Below, piece by piece: positions 8,248-16,628 of a stretch of DNA of 52,186 nt. The stretch's first letter is position 1, and the number at the start of each line of letters is the position of its first letter. A model generated the notes under the pieces. The model had not been told where the DNA came from and made no database searches. It saw nothing but the letters and a program-made list of their open reading frames with translations. The DNA is from Clostridiales bacterium (GTDB lineage: Bacteria; Bacillota; Clostridia; Christensenellales; Aristaeellaceae). A program made the translations under genes and the position numbers. Where the stretch lies: contig DUQZ01000018.1 in NCBI GenBank assembly GCA_012837525.1, positions 1 to 52,186 on the forward strand. Direction: 5' to 3'.

Positions 8248-8273
8248 GTACACACACCAAACAGGAGAGTGAC

Positions 8274-9737
8274 ATGACGCAGGACCCCTGGCAAAGCCAA
8301 ACACCACCCCCGCAGAACCCGCTGTTTGATCACCAGCAGGCGGGGCCGCAGGGCGGTCCTGCCATGCCGCCGGATCCTGACGGCTTTTTTACGCCTGCGT
8401 ATCCCCAGCGGATGCAGCAGCAAATGCCGCCCCAGTTTAACGCGCCGCCCCCCTATGCCGGCGGCGTCAACCCCTATCCCCCGCCTATTGAAGAACTGTC
8501 TTCTGATGAAGAACCGCCGGATGACCGGATGATCTACCGCGCGCCGCCCAGGCAGCGCAACATCATCGTCTGGCTGTATTTAAGCCTGGCTGTCCTCATC
8601 ATTGTGCTCATATCCGTCGCAGCCAGCCAATTCTTTGGCCGGCAGGAGACAAAGACCGCTGTGGTCACCATTTCTGAGCAGGGCACCACCTTCTCCGGCC
8701 GCACGATGATTGTGCGCAACGAATCGGTCTTCCAGCAGGAGAACGTATCCGACGTGCGCTACAGCGCGGAGGAAGGTTCCGCCGTCAGCCGCGGGGATCC
8801 TGTTTGCACGGTGTATTCCACCGGGTTTTCCCCGCGTGAGTTGGAGCGCCTGCAGTCCTACCGCAATTCCATCAAGGATTATCACAAGGTGTTGCTGAAC
8901 GCTGCCACAACACCGGACGCGCAGCTGGCGCGCCTTGAAACCATGGTGATGCAGCGCGCGCAGGAAACGCAGGCCTTGGTGCGCGGCGCCAGCGGCAACC
9001 TGCTCAACCAGGAGCAATTACTGAAGGAAGCGATCGCCAGCCGCCATACCTACCTTAAGCAAAAATATATTGAGGACACCAAATTAACCAGGCTGTACGA
9101 CAACGAGAACAGCCAGCTGCAGCGCATCGAAACCTGGACCAAGCAGTTTGCCGCCATGGATAACGGCATTGTCAGCTTTTATACGGACGGGTTTGAGTCC
9201 GCGCTCAACTCTGCCACCTACCAGGAGTACACCCCCCAGGAGGTGCGCAGCATGCTTTCCGGGCAGATCCCCAAGTCCGCGGAGCGGCCCAAGAACGCGA
9301 TTGACATCTTCCGCCTGGTGCGCCAGTTTGACTGGGGCGCGCTGATGCTGGCGGATGACCTGAATTGGAACCCGGTGGTTGGGGACCAGTACCGCATGCT
9401 GATTGAAAGCTTTGAAAGCACCACCGTAATGGTTACGGTGGAATCCGTCACGCGCTCAGGCGGCGAGTTGATGGTTCGTTTGAAGGCCAACTCTGCCATT
9501 GAACCCATCCTGTACACCCGCTCGGCCCGTGTGCAGCTGTCAAAATCTGTCATCACCTATGCCGTGCCCGCCTCCGCGATCATCAACCAGGACGGCTTGA
9601 TCGGCGTTGTGGTGCAGTACCAGGAAGGCCCCTACCTGGTGCCGGTTGAGGTGATCAGCCAGGACGCCACCCAGGCGCATGTGGTGCCTGTGAATGCCGG
9701 GCATTTATACGAAGGCCTGACCGTGCGGCTCTTTTAG
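8274..9737 (+). CDS. HlyD-like single-pass membrane protein of the sepF region
   Basis: The start is ATG at 8274, six bases after AGGAG, giving 487 residues; the longer open frame upstream has no ribosome binding site. Residues 1-95 are a disordered, Pro/Gln-rich cytoplasmic tail. A membrane segment follows at 96-118 (IIVWLYLSLAVLIIVLI region). The extracytoplasmic part has an HlyD/membrane-fusion-like layout: a beta segment (TAVVTISEQGTTFSG), a lipoyl-like strand (SAEEGSAVSRGDPVCTVY), a helical hairpin rich in Gln, Leu and Glu at about 180-310, then beta strands to the end. Proteins of this type are annotated as HlyD-family adaptors beside sepF in many Clostridia, but no efflux pump is encoded nearby. 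A role in division or envelope assembly is inferred from context. Confidence 0.75.
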   Translation: MTQDPWQSQTPPPQNPLFDHQQAGPQGGPAMPPDPDGFFTPAYPQRMQQQMPPQFNAPPPYAGGVNPYPPPIEELSSDEEPPDDRMIYRAPPRQRNIIVWLYLSLAVLIIVLISVAASQFFGRQETKTAVVTISEQGTTFSGRTMIVRNESVFQQENVSDVRYSAEEGSAVSRGDPVCTVYSTGFSPRELERLQSYRNSIKDYHKVLLNAATTPDAQLARLETMVMQRAQETQALVRGASGNLLNQEQLLKEAIASRHTYLKQKYIEDTKLTRLYDNENSQLQRIETWTKQFAAMDNGIVSFYTDGFESALNSATYQEYTPQEVRSMLSGQIPKSAERPKNAIDIFRLVRQFDWGALMLADDLNWNPVVGDQYRMLIESFESTTVMVTVESVTRSGGELMVRLKANSAIEPILYTRSARVQLSKSVITYAVPASAIINQDGLIGVVVQYQEGPYLVPVEVISQDATQAHVVPVNAGHLYEGLTVRLF

Positions 9738-9746
9738 CCGCTTTGC

Positions 9747-9775
9747 TTGCATGCAGGCTTGATTTTCGTTATACT
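9747..9775 (+). promoter_or_regulatory. Predicted promoter of sepF-divIVA-ROK kinase
   Basis: TTGCAT (9747-9752) is followed after 17 bp by TATACT (9770-9775). It lies between the HlyD-like stop codon and sepF, so sepF can be transcribed independently. Confidence 0.65.
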
Positions 9776-9822
9776 ACTATGGAATGTTTGGGTTCAGTTC
9801 AATCCGGACTGAGGAGGAAATA

Positions 9823-10809
9823 ATGGACTTTCGTGATCTGACAAACCGCGCAGCGGACCGCATTAAATCCGTATTCAGCAAAGAAAACCGCTTTTTTTAC
9901 GGCACCCCGGACCACCAGGAGGAGCCCTATCAGGAGGATATGAGCGCAGCGCCCATGCAGGGCACCTATCCCAACACCTATCATCAGGCGCCTTATCAGC
10001 AGCAAGGCGCGCCTGTGCAGCAAGGGCAATACCAACAGCCGGTTTATCAGCAGCCCTACCAGCAGGCATATCAGCAGCCCCAGCAGGCACCCATGTTCCA
10101 CCAGCAACCACAACAGCATTATACGCAGCAGACAGCCCCTGTGAACGCTTGGCAAGCCCATGGCTATCAGGAACCGGTGCAGCAATATACACCGCCGCAA
10201 CAGCAACAATATGCCGCTTCGCCCCAGCAGGCCCAGGTAGGCCAGCAAATGGAGCAATCCGGCCGCAACAGGCGCGCCGCGCAGCATAACCAGCCCCCGC
10301 AGCAGCCGGACAACATCGTCCAGTTCCCGGGCGCTGTACCCGAGATGGAACCCAAGATGGTGGATGCCTATGTGGTGAACATCACCAACATCACCGGCTG
10401 CAGGCAAGCCATGACCTGCCTGCGCAAAGGGCAGTGCACGCTGGTGGTGATGGATCAGTTGATTGACAAGGCCGAAGTGCGCCGCTATGTGGACATGTTA
10501 AACGGCGCCTGTTTCGCGCTGGGTGGCACCATGACCCGACTGTCTGTGAAGGTGGGCTTTTATATCCTGGCGCCCAGCGGCATGATGGTATATACCGACC
10601 CCATCACCGCCAGCGCCAACGCGCCCGCACGCCCGCAGCCGCAGGCACAGCCCGGGATGCAGCCGCAGCAGGCGGCCTACCAACAACAGCAGCCTATGTA
10701 TCAACCGCAACCGCAGCAGGCAACCTATCAGCCCCAGCAAAACCCCTATGCCCCGCCAATGCAGCAGCAACAACAGGAACCTTATAACGCACAGCGTTAC
10801 GCGCAATAA
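9823..10809 (+). CDS. sepF: Cell division protein SepF, unusually long
   Basis: SepF binds the FtsZ C-terminus and anchors the Z-ring to the membrane. The chosen start (ATG at 9823) follows GAGGAGGAAATA. Residues 1-20 (MDFRDLTNRAADRIKSVFSK) form the membrane-binding amphipathic helix. The SepF core spans about 178-258, with VRRYVDMLNGACFALGGTM matching the conserved dimer region. The protein is 328 residues, about twice the usual length. The excess is low-complexity Gln/Pro/Tyr-rich sequence on both sides of the core (about 41-165 and 265-328), with runs such as YQQPVYQQPYQQAYQQPQQ. It is followed 26 bp later by divIVA, a common pairing in Bacillota. Confidence 0.92.
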   Translation: MDFRDLTNRAADRIKSVFSKENRFFYGTPDHQEEPYQEDMSAAPMQGTYPNTYHQAPYQQQGAPVQQGQYQQPVYQQPYQQAYQQPQQAPMFHQQPQQHYTQQTAPVNAWQAHGYQEPVQQYTPPQQQQYAASPQQAQVGQQMEQSGRNRRAAQHNQPPQQPDNIVQFPGAVPEMEPKMVDAYVVNITNITGCRQAMTCLRKGQCTLVVMDQLIDKAEVRRYVDMLNGACFALGGTMTRLSVKVGFYILAPSGMMVYTDPITASANAPARPQPQAQPGMQPQQAAYQQQQPMYQPQPQQATYQPQQNPYAPPMQQQQQEPYNAQRYAQ

Positions 10810-10835
10810 AACAGTTCACTGAAGGGAGAATCATC

Positions 10836-11351
10836 ATGGCCATCACAGTAACGATGATCGAGGAGAAAGAATTTAAAAAAGCCGTCCGCGGTTACGACCC
10901 CCTGGAGGTTGACGAGTTTCTGGACGCGATTTGCGATGAGATGGAAAGCATGAACCAGACCATCGCGCAGCTGCGGGATCAGCTTAAGCAGCAGCAGGCA
11001 AGCCCCGCGCCCTATATGCCCGCGGTCGCGGCGCCGGCGCCCTTAGCCCCGATTGCCGCCGCGGATGAAAAGCCTGCCCTGCCCAGCGATCTGAAAACCG
11101 CGCAGGAGCTGCTTGAAAAAACCCAGAAGTCCTGTGATGAGGTGCTGGAAAAAGCCCGCAAGCGCGCGGAGGAGATCATCCAGGAGGCCGAGGACATGGT
11201 GCCCGACCCCGAGGTGGAAGACCTGGAAGCCAAGAAGGATGCCCTCAAAAAAGAAATTGAGGACCTGGAGGCGGATGCCCAGAAGTTTAAGACCCGTTTG
11301 CAGACCATGCTGAAGGATCAGATTGATATCCTGGATTCGGAGTTGTCCTAA
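10836..11351 (+). CDS. divIVA: DivIVA domain protein
   Basis: This 171-residue coiled-coil protein marks negatively curved membrane at poles and septa in Gram-positive bacteria. The N-terminus has the DivIVA hallmark FKKAVRGYDPLEVDEFLDAI (14-33), followed by a coiled coil, an Ala/Pro-rich linker at about 58-85 and a second charged coiled coil to the end (EVEDLEAKKDALKKEIEDLE region). AGGGAG precedes the start. Its stop codon TAA is followed directly by the ATG of the ROK kinase. Confidence 0.92.
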   Translation: MAITVTMIEEKEFKKAVRGYDPLEVDEFLDAICDEMESMNQTIAQLRDQLKQQQASPAPYMPAVAAPAPLAPIAAADEKPALPSDLKTAQELLEKTQKSCDEVLEKARKRAEEIIQEAEDMVPDPEVEDLEAKKDALKKEIEDLEADAQKFKTRLQTMLKDQIDILDSELS

Positions 11352-12230
11352 ATGCGTTTAGGGGCAATTGAAGGCGGCGGCACCAAAATGGTGCTGGGCG
11401 TGTATGATGAGGCATTTAATCTGCTTGAGCATACCAGCCTGCCGACCACCGTCCCGGATGAGACCATCCCCGCGATGTGCTCGTTCTTTGAGGACAAGGG
11501 CATTGATGCCCTGGGCATCGCCAACTTTGGCCCCCTTAATTTGCGCGCCTCCTCAGACACCTACGGCACAATCTTAAACACGCCCAAGTTGGCCTGGCAG
11601 CGCTATCCCCTGCTGCACACCTTTCGTGACGCGCTGGGGGTGCCCTGTGAGATTGATACCGATGTCAACGCAGCCGCCCTGGCCGAGTGTGAGCTGGGCG
11701 CCGCAAAAGGGCTGAAGAACTGCCTGTATTTTACCGTGGGCACAGGCATTGGCGGCGGGCTGTACCTTGAAGGCAACCTGATCCATGGCCTGATGCACCC
11801 TGAATGGGGCCACATGCTCCTTTCGCGGCATGAGGAGGACCCGCTGTTGCATGGCATTTGCCCTTACCACCCCAACTGTGTGGAAGGCTTTGCCTCCGGC
11901 CCCGCGATGCAGACGCGTTGGGGCATCCCAGCCAAGGATCTGCCGGCCGATCACCGCGGATGGGAGCTGGAAGCCTATTACCTGGGCCAGTTGTGCGCCA
12001 ACGCCTTGATGACCGTCTCACCCGAGATGATCTTGATGGGCGGCGGCGTGATGCACCAGGAGAACCTGCTTCCCATGGTACGCCAGCAGATGCTGAAGTT
12101 TGTCAACTGCTATGTGGACGCGGAGCAGCTGCCGGATATGGACGATTACATCAAGGCGCCTGCCCTCTGGCCGCACAGCGGCCTCATAGGCGCTGGGCTA
12201 TTGGCCAAAAAGGCGCTTGAGAACCAGTAA
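11352..12230 (+). CDS. ROK-family fructokinase
   Basis: This sugar kinase of 292 residues most likely phosphorylates fructose with ATP. The N-terminus has the phosphate-binding motif GAIEGGGTK (4-12). The catalytic aspartate is expected at Asp104 in DTDVNAAA, and GTGIGGG (130-136) is the ROK glycine motif. A zinc site typical of bacterial ROK fructokinases is formed by His154, Cys170, His173 and Cys176 (ICPYHPNC). The start abuts the divIVA stop with no gap, and GGAG lies nine bases upstream inside divIVA, so translation is coupled. Placement of a sugar kinase as the last gene of a division operon is unusual. Another hexose substrate is possible. Confidence 0.88.
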   Translation: MRLGAIEGGGTKMVLGVYDEAFNLLEHTSLPTTVPDETIPAMCSFFEDKGIDALGIANFGPLNLRASSDTYGTILNTPKLAWQRYPLLHTFRDALGVPCEIDTDVNAAALAECELGAAKGLKNCLYFTVGTGIGGGLYLEGNLIHGLMHPEWGHMLLSRHEEDPLLHGICPYHPNCVEGFASGPAMQTRWGIPAKDLPADHRGWELEAYYLGQLCANALMTVSPEMILMGGGVMHQENLLPMVRQQMLKFVNCYVDAEQLPDMDDYIKAPALWPHSGLIGAGLLAKKALENQ

Positions 12231-12244
12231 ATTTAAACAGTGAT

Positions 12245-12287
12245 ATGACAAAAGCCGCTGTGAAGGACTCACAGCGGCTTTTGTCAT
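12245..12287. terminator. Strong bidirectional terminator between the ROK kinase and ileS
   Basis: A perfect 19-bp stem (12245-12263 with 12269-12287) encloses a 5-base loop. Each arm begins or ends with an A or T run (ACAAAAGCC / GGCTTTTGT), so it works in both directions between two converging genes. Confidence 0.92.
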
Positions 12288-12294
12288 GGAAAAC

Positions 12295-15200
12295 TTATCG
12301 TTTGGTAATGCTGAGGGTGGCTTCGCGGCCGTTGATGTCCCAGGTTTGGGTGAAGGCTTCCGTGGGCGCTTCATCCGTCGCAAACGTCTCTGCCAGCACC
12401 ACCTCGCTGATGAAGGCAGCGTGGGCTGCCAAAGCATGGCCTAAAGCTTCATCCGCTTTGTACCAGACATGGATGCGGTCCACCACGTCAAAGCCGGCGT
12501 CCTTGCGCATGGTCTGCAATTTGCTGATCACCTCACGCGCATAGCCCTCATCAATCAGTTCCGGTGTCAGGCTGGTATCAAGACCCACGGTAACACCATA
12601 GCTTTCCTGGGCGATCAGGCCTTCCTTCTGGGTGGTTTCAATCAGCACATCGCTCTCGGCCAGTTCCACCATTTCCCCGTCCAATTCAAGCTTCAATGCC
12701 TCTCCCCTGCGGAAGGCCGTCACCGCTTGCGTTCCATCGGTTTTGGCCAGCAGCTGGCTGATCTGCCCCAGCTTTTTGCCAAAGCGCGGGCCCAGGGTAC
12801 GCAGCTGCGGCTTGAGCAGGTAACCAGTGAAGGCATCCGCGTCCTTTGTGAACACAATCTCCTTGACGTTGAGTTCATCCGCTGCCAATTCCTGATATTC
12901 CGCGCCCAAATCAGCGCCCATCACCAGCAGCTTTGCCAGCGGTTGGCGCACCTTGAGGCTGGCCAGGTTGCGCGCGGCACGGCCCAACTGGATGACCTGC
13001 AGCAGCTGCGCCATCTGGCGCTCCATCTCCGGGTCAATCAGGGCTTCATCCGCAGCCGGGAAAGCGCACAGGTGGACGGATTCCGACGCGTCCTGGTCCA
13101 CAGCGCGCACCAGGTTTTGGTAGATGGACTCTGCCATGAAGGGCGTGAAGGGCGCGGTGAGGCGCGTAATCGCCTCCAGCACCGTGTACAGGGTGATGAA
13201 GGCAGCCTCCTTGTCCTTTGCCATGCCTTTGCCCCAGAAACGGGCGCGGCCGCGGCGCACATACCAGTTGGACAGGTCGTCCACCAGTTCGTTAAGAGCA
13301 TTGGCGCTCTCCGGCACGCGGTAATGGCTTAAGTTATCATCAACCGCCTTAATGGTGGAGTGCAGCCGGCTTAGGATCCAGCGGTCCATTAAGGTCAGCT
13401 TGGCCTCATCAATCGGGTGGTCCTTTGGCACAAAGCCATCAATCTGCGCATAGAGGATGTAGAAGGCGTAGGTGTTCCACAGCGTGCTCATGTACTTGCG
13501 CTGCGCCTCGTTGACCGCGTCGTGATAAAAGCGGCTGGGCAGCCAGGGCGCGCCCGCGGTGTAGAAATACCAGCGCACCGCGTCCGCGCCAAACTGATCA
13601 ATGACCTCCATCGGGTCAATCACGTTGCCGATGTGCTTGGACATCTTGCGGCCGTCCCGGTCCTGCACATGGCCCAATACCAGGCAGTTTTTATAGGGTG
13701 ACTGGCCAAACACCAGTGTGCCGATTGCCAGCAGGGAATAAAACCAGCCGCGGGTCTGATCGACCGCTTCTGAGATGAAATCCGCCGGGAAGTGAGCGTG
13801 GAACTCCTCCTGGTTTTCCTTTGGATAGTGCCACTGGGCAAAGGGCATGGAGCCGGAGTCATACCAGCAATCTATAACTTCTTTAGTGCGATGCATGTCT
13901 TTGCCGCATTCCGGGCAGCGCAGAACCACCCGGTCGATATAGGGCCGGTGCAGTTCCAAATCCTCCGGGATGGGCGCGGTGCTCAATTCCGCCAGCTCTT
14001 CCCTGCTGCCGATGACATGCATGTGGCTGTCCTCGCACAGCCAGACCGGCAGCGGGGTGCCCCAGAAGCGCTCCCGCGAGAGCGCCCAGTCCAGGACGTT
14101 TTCCACAAAGTTGCCCATGCGGCCTTCCTTGATGTTCTCCGGATACCAGTTGATGGAACGGTTGTTCTTGATCAACTCATCCTTTACCTCGGTCATGCGG
14201 ATGAACCAGGTGGCGCGGGCGTAGTACATCAGCGGCGTATCGCAGCGCCAGCAGTGCGGATAGTTATGGGTATACAGCGCCTTTTGCTGCAGCAGGCCGC
14301 GGGTTTGCAAATCCTCCAGGATGTCCGGATCCGCGTCCTTGATGAACTTGCCTGCCCAGGGTGTATCCTCTACAAACCGGCCCTGCGTATTGACCAGTTG
14401 GATGAAGGGCAGCTGGTTTTCCCGGCCGATGCGGGCGTCATCCTCACCAAAGGCGGGCGCGATATGGACAATACCGGTGCCATCAGACAGCGAGACATAG
14501 GGATCCGCGACCACGTAAAACGCCTTTTCCTTGGGGGACACCAGCGGCCAGAGGGGCTCATAGGCCATGCCCAACAGGTCTTTGCCGGGGAAGGTGTCCA
14601 GAATCTTGACCTGGTCCTCTTCTGTAAACAAACTGGACACCAGCGCCTGCGCCATGATGAGCGTGTCGCCGTTTTGCTGTAAGCGGCAGTAGGTTTCCTT
14701 TTCGTTCACGCACAGGGCGACGTTGGAAGGCAGGGTCCAGGGCGTGGTGGTCCAGGCCAGCAGGTAGGTATCCTTCTCCCCCTTGACCGGAAAGCGCACA
14801 AAGGCTGAAAACTCGGTCACTTCCTCATAGCCCTGGGCTACCTCATGGCTGGACAGCGCGGTGCCGCAGCGCGGGCAATAAGGCACCACCTTATGGCCTT
14901 TGTACAGCAAGCCTTTGTCCGCGATTTGCTTTAAGCTCCACCAGACCGACTCGATATAGCTGTCATAATAGGTGACATAGGCCTTGTCCATGTCCACCCA
15001 GTAACCCACGCGGTCGGACATCTCCTCCCAGTCCTTTAGGTATTTCCAGACGGACTTCTTGCATTCCTGGATAAAGGGCTCGATGCCATAGGCTTCGATC
15101 TGATCCTTGCCGTCGATGCCCAGCTTTTTCTCGACCTCCAGCTCCACCGGCAGGCCGTGGGTGTCCCAGCCGCCGATGCGGTAGACATCCTTGCCCTTCA

Positions 15201-15420
15201 TGGTCTGGTAGCGCGGGAAAAGGTCTTTCATCGCGCGGGTGATGACATGGCCGATATGCGGCATGCCATTGGCCGTGGGTGGCCCTTCGAAGAAGTTAAA
15301 CTTCTCTTTTCCCTTGTTTTGGGCAAAACTCTTTTTCATGATGTCGTTTTCAGCCCAAAAGCGCGAGACCTCCCGCTCCCTGCTGGCGAAGTTCAAGTCG
15401 CTGACTACCTTTTTGTACAT
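12295..15420 (-). CDS. ileS: Isoleucyl-tRNA synthetase, eukaryote-like (IleS2) type
   Basis: This charges tRNA-Ile with isoleucine. The start is ATG at 15420 (MYKKVVSDLN), with GGAGG upstream; the open frame continues into the T-box leader and is not coding there. The protein has 1041 residues. HIGH lies at 55-58 and the second catalytic motif is KMSKH at 592-596. GGWDTHGLPVE and PYCPRCGTALSSHEVAQGY are marks of the IleS2 branch, which includes eukaryotic enzymes and mupirocin-tolerant bacterial forms. The editing domain lies between the two motifs, and CPEC indicates a metal-binding knuckle. Expression is governed by the T-box leader just upstream. Intrinsic tolerance to mupirocin is plausible but not shown by sequence alone. 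Confidence 0.96.
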   Translation of the reverse strand: MYKKVVSDLNFASREREVSRFWAENDIMKKSFAQNKGKEKFNFFEGPPTANGMPHIGHVITRAMKDLFPRYQTMKGKDVYRIGGWDTHGLPVELEVEKKLGIDGKDQIEAYGIEPFIQECKKSVWKYLKDWEEMSDRVGYWVDMDKAYVTYYDSYIESVWWSLKQIADKGLLYKGHKVVPYCPRCGTALSSHEVAQGYEEVTEFSAFVRFPVKGEKDTYLLAWTTTPWTLPSNVALCVNEKETYCRLQQNGDTLIMAQALVSSLFTEEDQVKILDTFPGKDLLGMAYEPLWPLVSPKEKAFYVVADPYVSLSDGTGIVHIAPAFGEDDARIGRENQLPFIQLVNTQGRFVEDTPWAGKFIKDADPDILEDLQTRGLLQQKALYTHNYPHCWRCDTPLMYYARATWFIRMTEVKDELIKNNRSINWYPENIKEGRMGNFVENVLDWALSRERFWGTPLPVWLCEDSHMHVIGSREELAELSTAPIPEDLELHRPYIDRVVLRCPECGKDMHRTKEVIDCWYDSGSMPFAQWHYPKENQEEFHAHFPADFISEAVDQTRGWFYSLLAIGTLVFGQSPYKNCLVLGHVQDRDGRKMSKHIGNVIDPMEVIDQFGADAVRWYFYTAGAPWLPSRFYHDAVNEAQRKYMSTLWNTYAFYILYAQIDGFVPKDHPIDEAKLTLMDRWILSRLHSTIKAVDDNLSHYRVPESANALNELVDDLSNWYVRRGRARFWGKGMAKDKEAAFITLYTVLEAITRLTAPFTPFMAESIYQNLVRAVDQDASESVHLCAFPAADEALIDPEMERQMAQLLQVIQLGRAARNLASLKVRQPLAKLLVMGADLGAEYQELAADELNVKEIVFTKDADAFTGYLLKPQLRTLGPRFGKKLGQISQLLAKTDGTQAVTAFRRGEALKLELDGEMVELAESDVLIETTQKEGLIAQESYGVTVGLDTSLTPELIDEGYAREVISKLQTMRKDAGFDVVDRIHVWYKADEALGHALAAHAAFISEVVLAETFATDEAPTEAFTQTWDINGREATLSITKR

Positions 15421-15433
15421 CCTTTTCCTCCAA

Positions 15434-15633
15434 TAAAAAAACCGCCCCCATGGGACGGAGAATCCGCGGTACCACCCAATTTGGCGCAAGCGCCCACTTG
15501 TTGCCGGATAACGGCGGCGGCCGTGAGGGATTAGCTCATGCTCCGGGGTGATCTGCTGCCGCGCTTCCTGCCAGGCTTGCACCGCCCCTGGCTCGCTTCT
15601 GGAAGGGATGCGGCACCCGTCCCCTTCATCGCG
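15434..15633 (-). promoter_or_regulatory. T-box riboswitch leader of ileS
   Basis: Read on the minus strand, the leader has a Stem I with the distal-loop motif GGTGCAAGCC. It has a specifier codon ATC (15550-15552), which reads isoleucine and matches the downstream gene. The canonical T-box sequence TGGGTGGTACCGCGG lies at 15464-15478. A terminator hairpin CCGTCCC-ATG-GGGGCGG with a seven-T run (15434-15458) follows. Uncharged tRNA-Ile should stabilise the antiterminator and turn on ileS. The 5' boundary is approximate. Confidence 0.95.
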
Positions 15634-15638
15634 CTTTC

Positions 15639-15666
15639 ATTATACACCATCAGGATATTTTGTAAA
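15639..15666 (-). promoter_or_regulatory. Promoter of the ileS T-box transcript
   Basis: On the minus strand -35 TTTACA (15661-15666) and -10 TATAAT (15639-15644) are 16 bp apart, placing the transcript start just before Stem I of the T-box. Confidence 0.8.
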
Positions 15667-15679
15667 GCGCGGCCGCGCC

Positions 15680-16486
15680 TTAGGTGCTGATGGTGACGTT
15701 GAAGATGTAGCGGTAAATATAGGCGCGGTATTTGGCCCACAAGCCCGCCTTCTGATACAGGGTTTTCAGCTGCTGATACAGCCTGGACTTGATCTTGAAG
15801 CTGTCGCCCAGTTTGAACATCGTCCGCCAGGTCTGGCCGCTGTAGGTGCGCTCGTAGTTGTAGATGGGTTCCTTGATGAAACTGACCTTGCCCACATGGT
15901 GATAAAAGCGCATGTTGAAGTCAAAATCCTCACCCCAGGTGTAGGAATGGTCAAACCGCAGGTTGTTCTCCTGCACCACCTGGCGTTTGTACAGCTTGTT
16001 CCACAGCGCGCTGTAATAATAGCTGCCCGGGCGGCGTGACAGTTTGTGCAGGAAGTCGGTTTTGTCCACCGTCTCATCCCCCTTGACATAACCACGGTCT
16101 ATTACCCGGCCCTTCATGATGATGTTGAAATGCGCGATGATGAGGTCGGGCTGATGCTGACGGACCGCGTTGAGGAGTTGTTCATACGCGCCTGGCACCA
16201 GGTAGTCATCGCTGTCCACAAAAGAAATATATTGCCCGCGGGCGGCCTTGAGCCCTGTGTTGCGCGCAGCCCCCGGCCCGCTGTTTTGCTGGTCCAGCAC
16301 AATGATGCGTGGGTCCCTCTGGGCGTATTCCTGGCATACCGCAAGGCTCTTATCGCGGCTGCCGTCGTTGATCAGGATGATTTCGATATCATCCACCCCC
16401 TGGTCATACACGCTTTTGAGGGCTACAGGAAGGCATTCCTGGGCGTTATACACAGGGATGATGACACTGAGCACAGGACTATTCAA
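15680..16486 (-). CDS. Family 2 glycosyltransferase
   Basis: This transfers a sugar from a nucleotide donor to an unknown acceptor, probably an envelope glycan. The GT-A fold begins NSPVLSVIIPVYNAQ, followed by LINDGSRDKS and the metal-binding motif SFVDSDDYLVPGA. WGEDFDFNMRFYHH matches the acceptor-side ED motif of small GT2 enzymes. I chose a TTG start at 16486 because AAGGAG lies nine bases upstream and the promoter lies just beyond; a longer frame to 16549 would run through that promoter. The protein is about 268 residues, has no membrane segment, and has no linked polysaccharide genes, so its product cannot be named. Confidence 0.85.
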   Translation of the reverse strand: MNSPVLSVIIPVYNAQECLPVALKSVYDQGVDDIEIILINDGSRDKSLAVCQEYAQRDPRIIVLDQQNSGPGAARNTGLKAARGQYISFVDSDDYLVPGAYEQLLNAVRQHQPDLIIAHFNIIMKGRVIDRGYVKGDETVDKTDFLHKLSRRPGSYYYSALWNKLYKRQVVQENNLRFDHSYTWGEDFDFNMRFYHHVGKVSFIKEPIYNYERTYSGQTWRTMFKLGDSFKIKSRLYQQLKTLYQKAGLWAKYRAYIYRYIFNVTIST

Positions 16487-16516
16487 ATCACTACACTCCT
16501 TATTGACGATGGGTGT

Positions 16517-16545
16517 ATTATAGCACAGGTGTACCCCTGTGTAAA
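16517..16545 (-). promoter_or_regulatory. Promoter of the glycosyltransferase gene, with an operator-like palindrome
   Basis: -35 TTTACA (16540-16545) and -10 TATAAT (16517-16522) are separated by 17 bp on the minus strand. The spacer is almost filled by the palindrome CACAGGTGTACCCCTGTG (16524-16541, plus strand), with 16 of 18 positions symmetric. This suggests a dimeric repressor site. Confidence 0.7.
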
Positions 16546-16590
16546 ACAATAGTCCTCAAGCAGATTCTTGCACCCCTTTCATCCTGATTA

Positions 16591-16599
16591 TGCTATAAT
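16591..16599 (+). promoter_or_regulatory. Extended -10 promoter of pgi
   Basis: TGCTATAAT (16591-16599) is a perfect extended -10 element. No good -35 lies at the right distance; TTGCAC is 20 bp away. Transcription leads to pgi, with AGGAGG before its ATG. Confidence 0.6.
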
Positions 16600-16628
16600 A
16601 AAGCAACACGAACAGGAGGCGTAGACAA

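Larger units (their letters stand above)
7830..8273. other. Divergent intergenic region between oppB and the HlyD-like gene
   Basis: This 444-bp gap contains no convincing gene. It holds the opp promoter and its leader hairpin on the minus strand. On the plus strand it holds two predicted promoters and a 10-bp hairpin with ATACCAGAC arms. Short open frames in this gap lack ribosome binding sites and family features. Confidence 0.7.

Noticed and set aside
7842..8307. Small genes in the oppB/HlyD-like gap
   Set aside because: The short open frames have no ribosome binding sites and overlap promoters and hairpins.
9940..10290. Tandem DNA repeat or CRISPR-like array in sepF
   Set aside because: The repetition comes from Gln/Pro/Tyr codons within an intact reading frame. 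Unit lengths vary and there are no spacers.
15421..15582. An N-terminal extension of IleS by 54 codons
   Set aside because: The extension runs through the T-box and its terminator, and the ATG at 15420 has a proper ribosome binding site.
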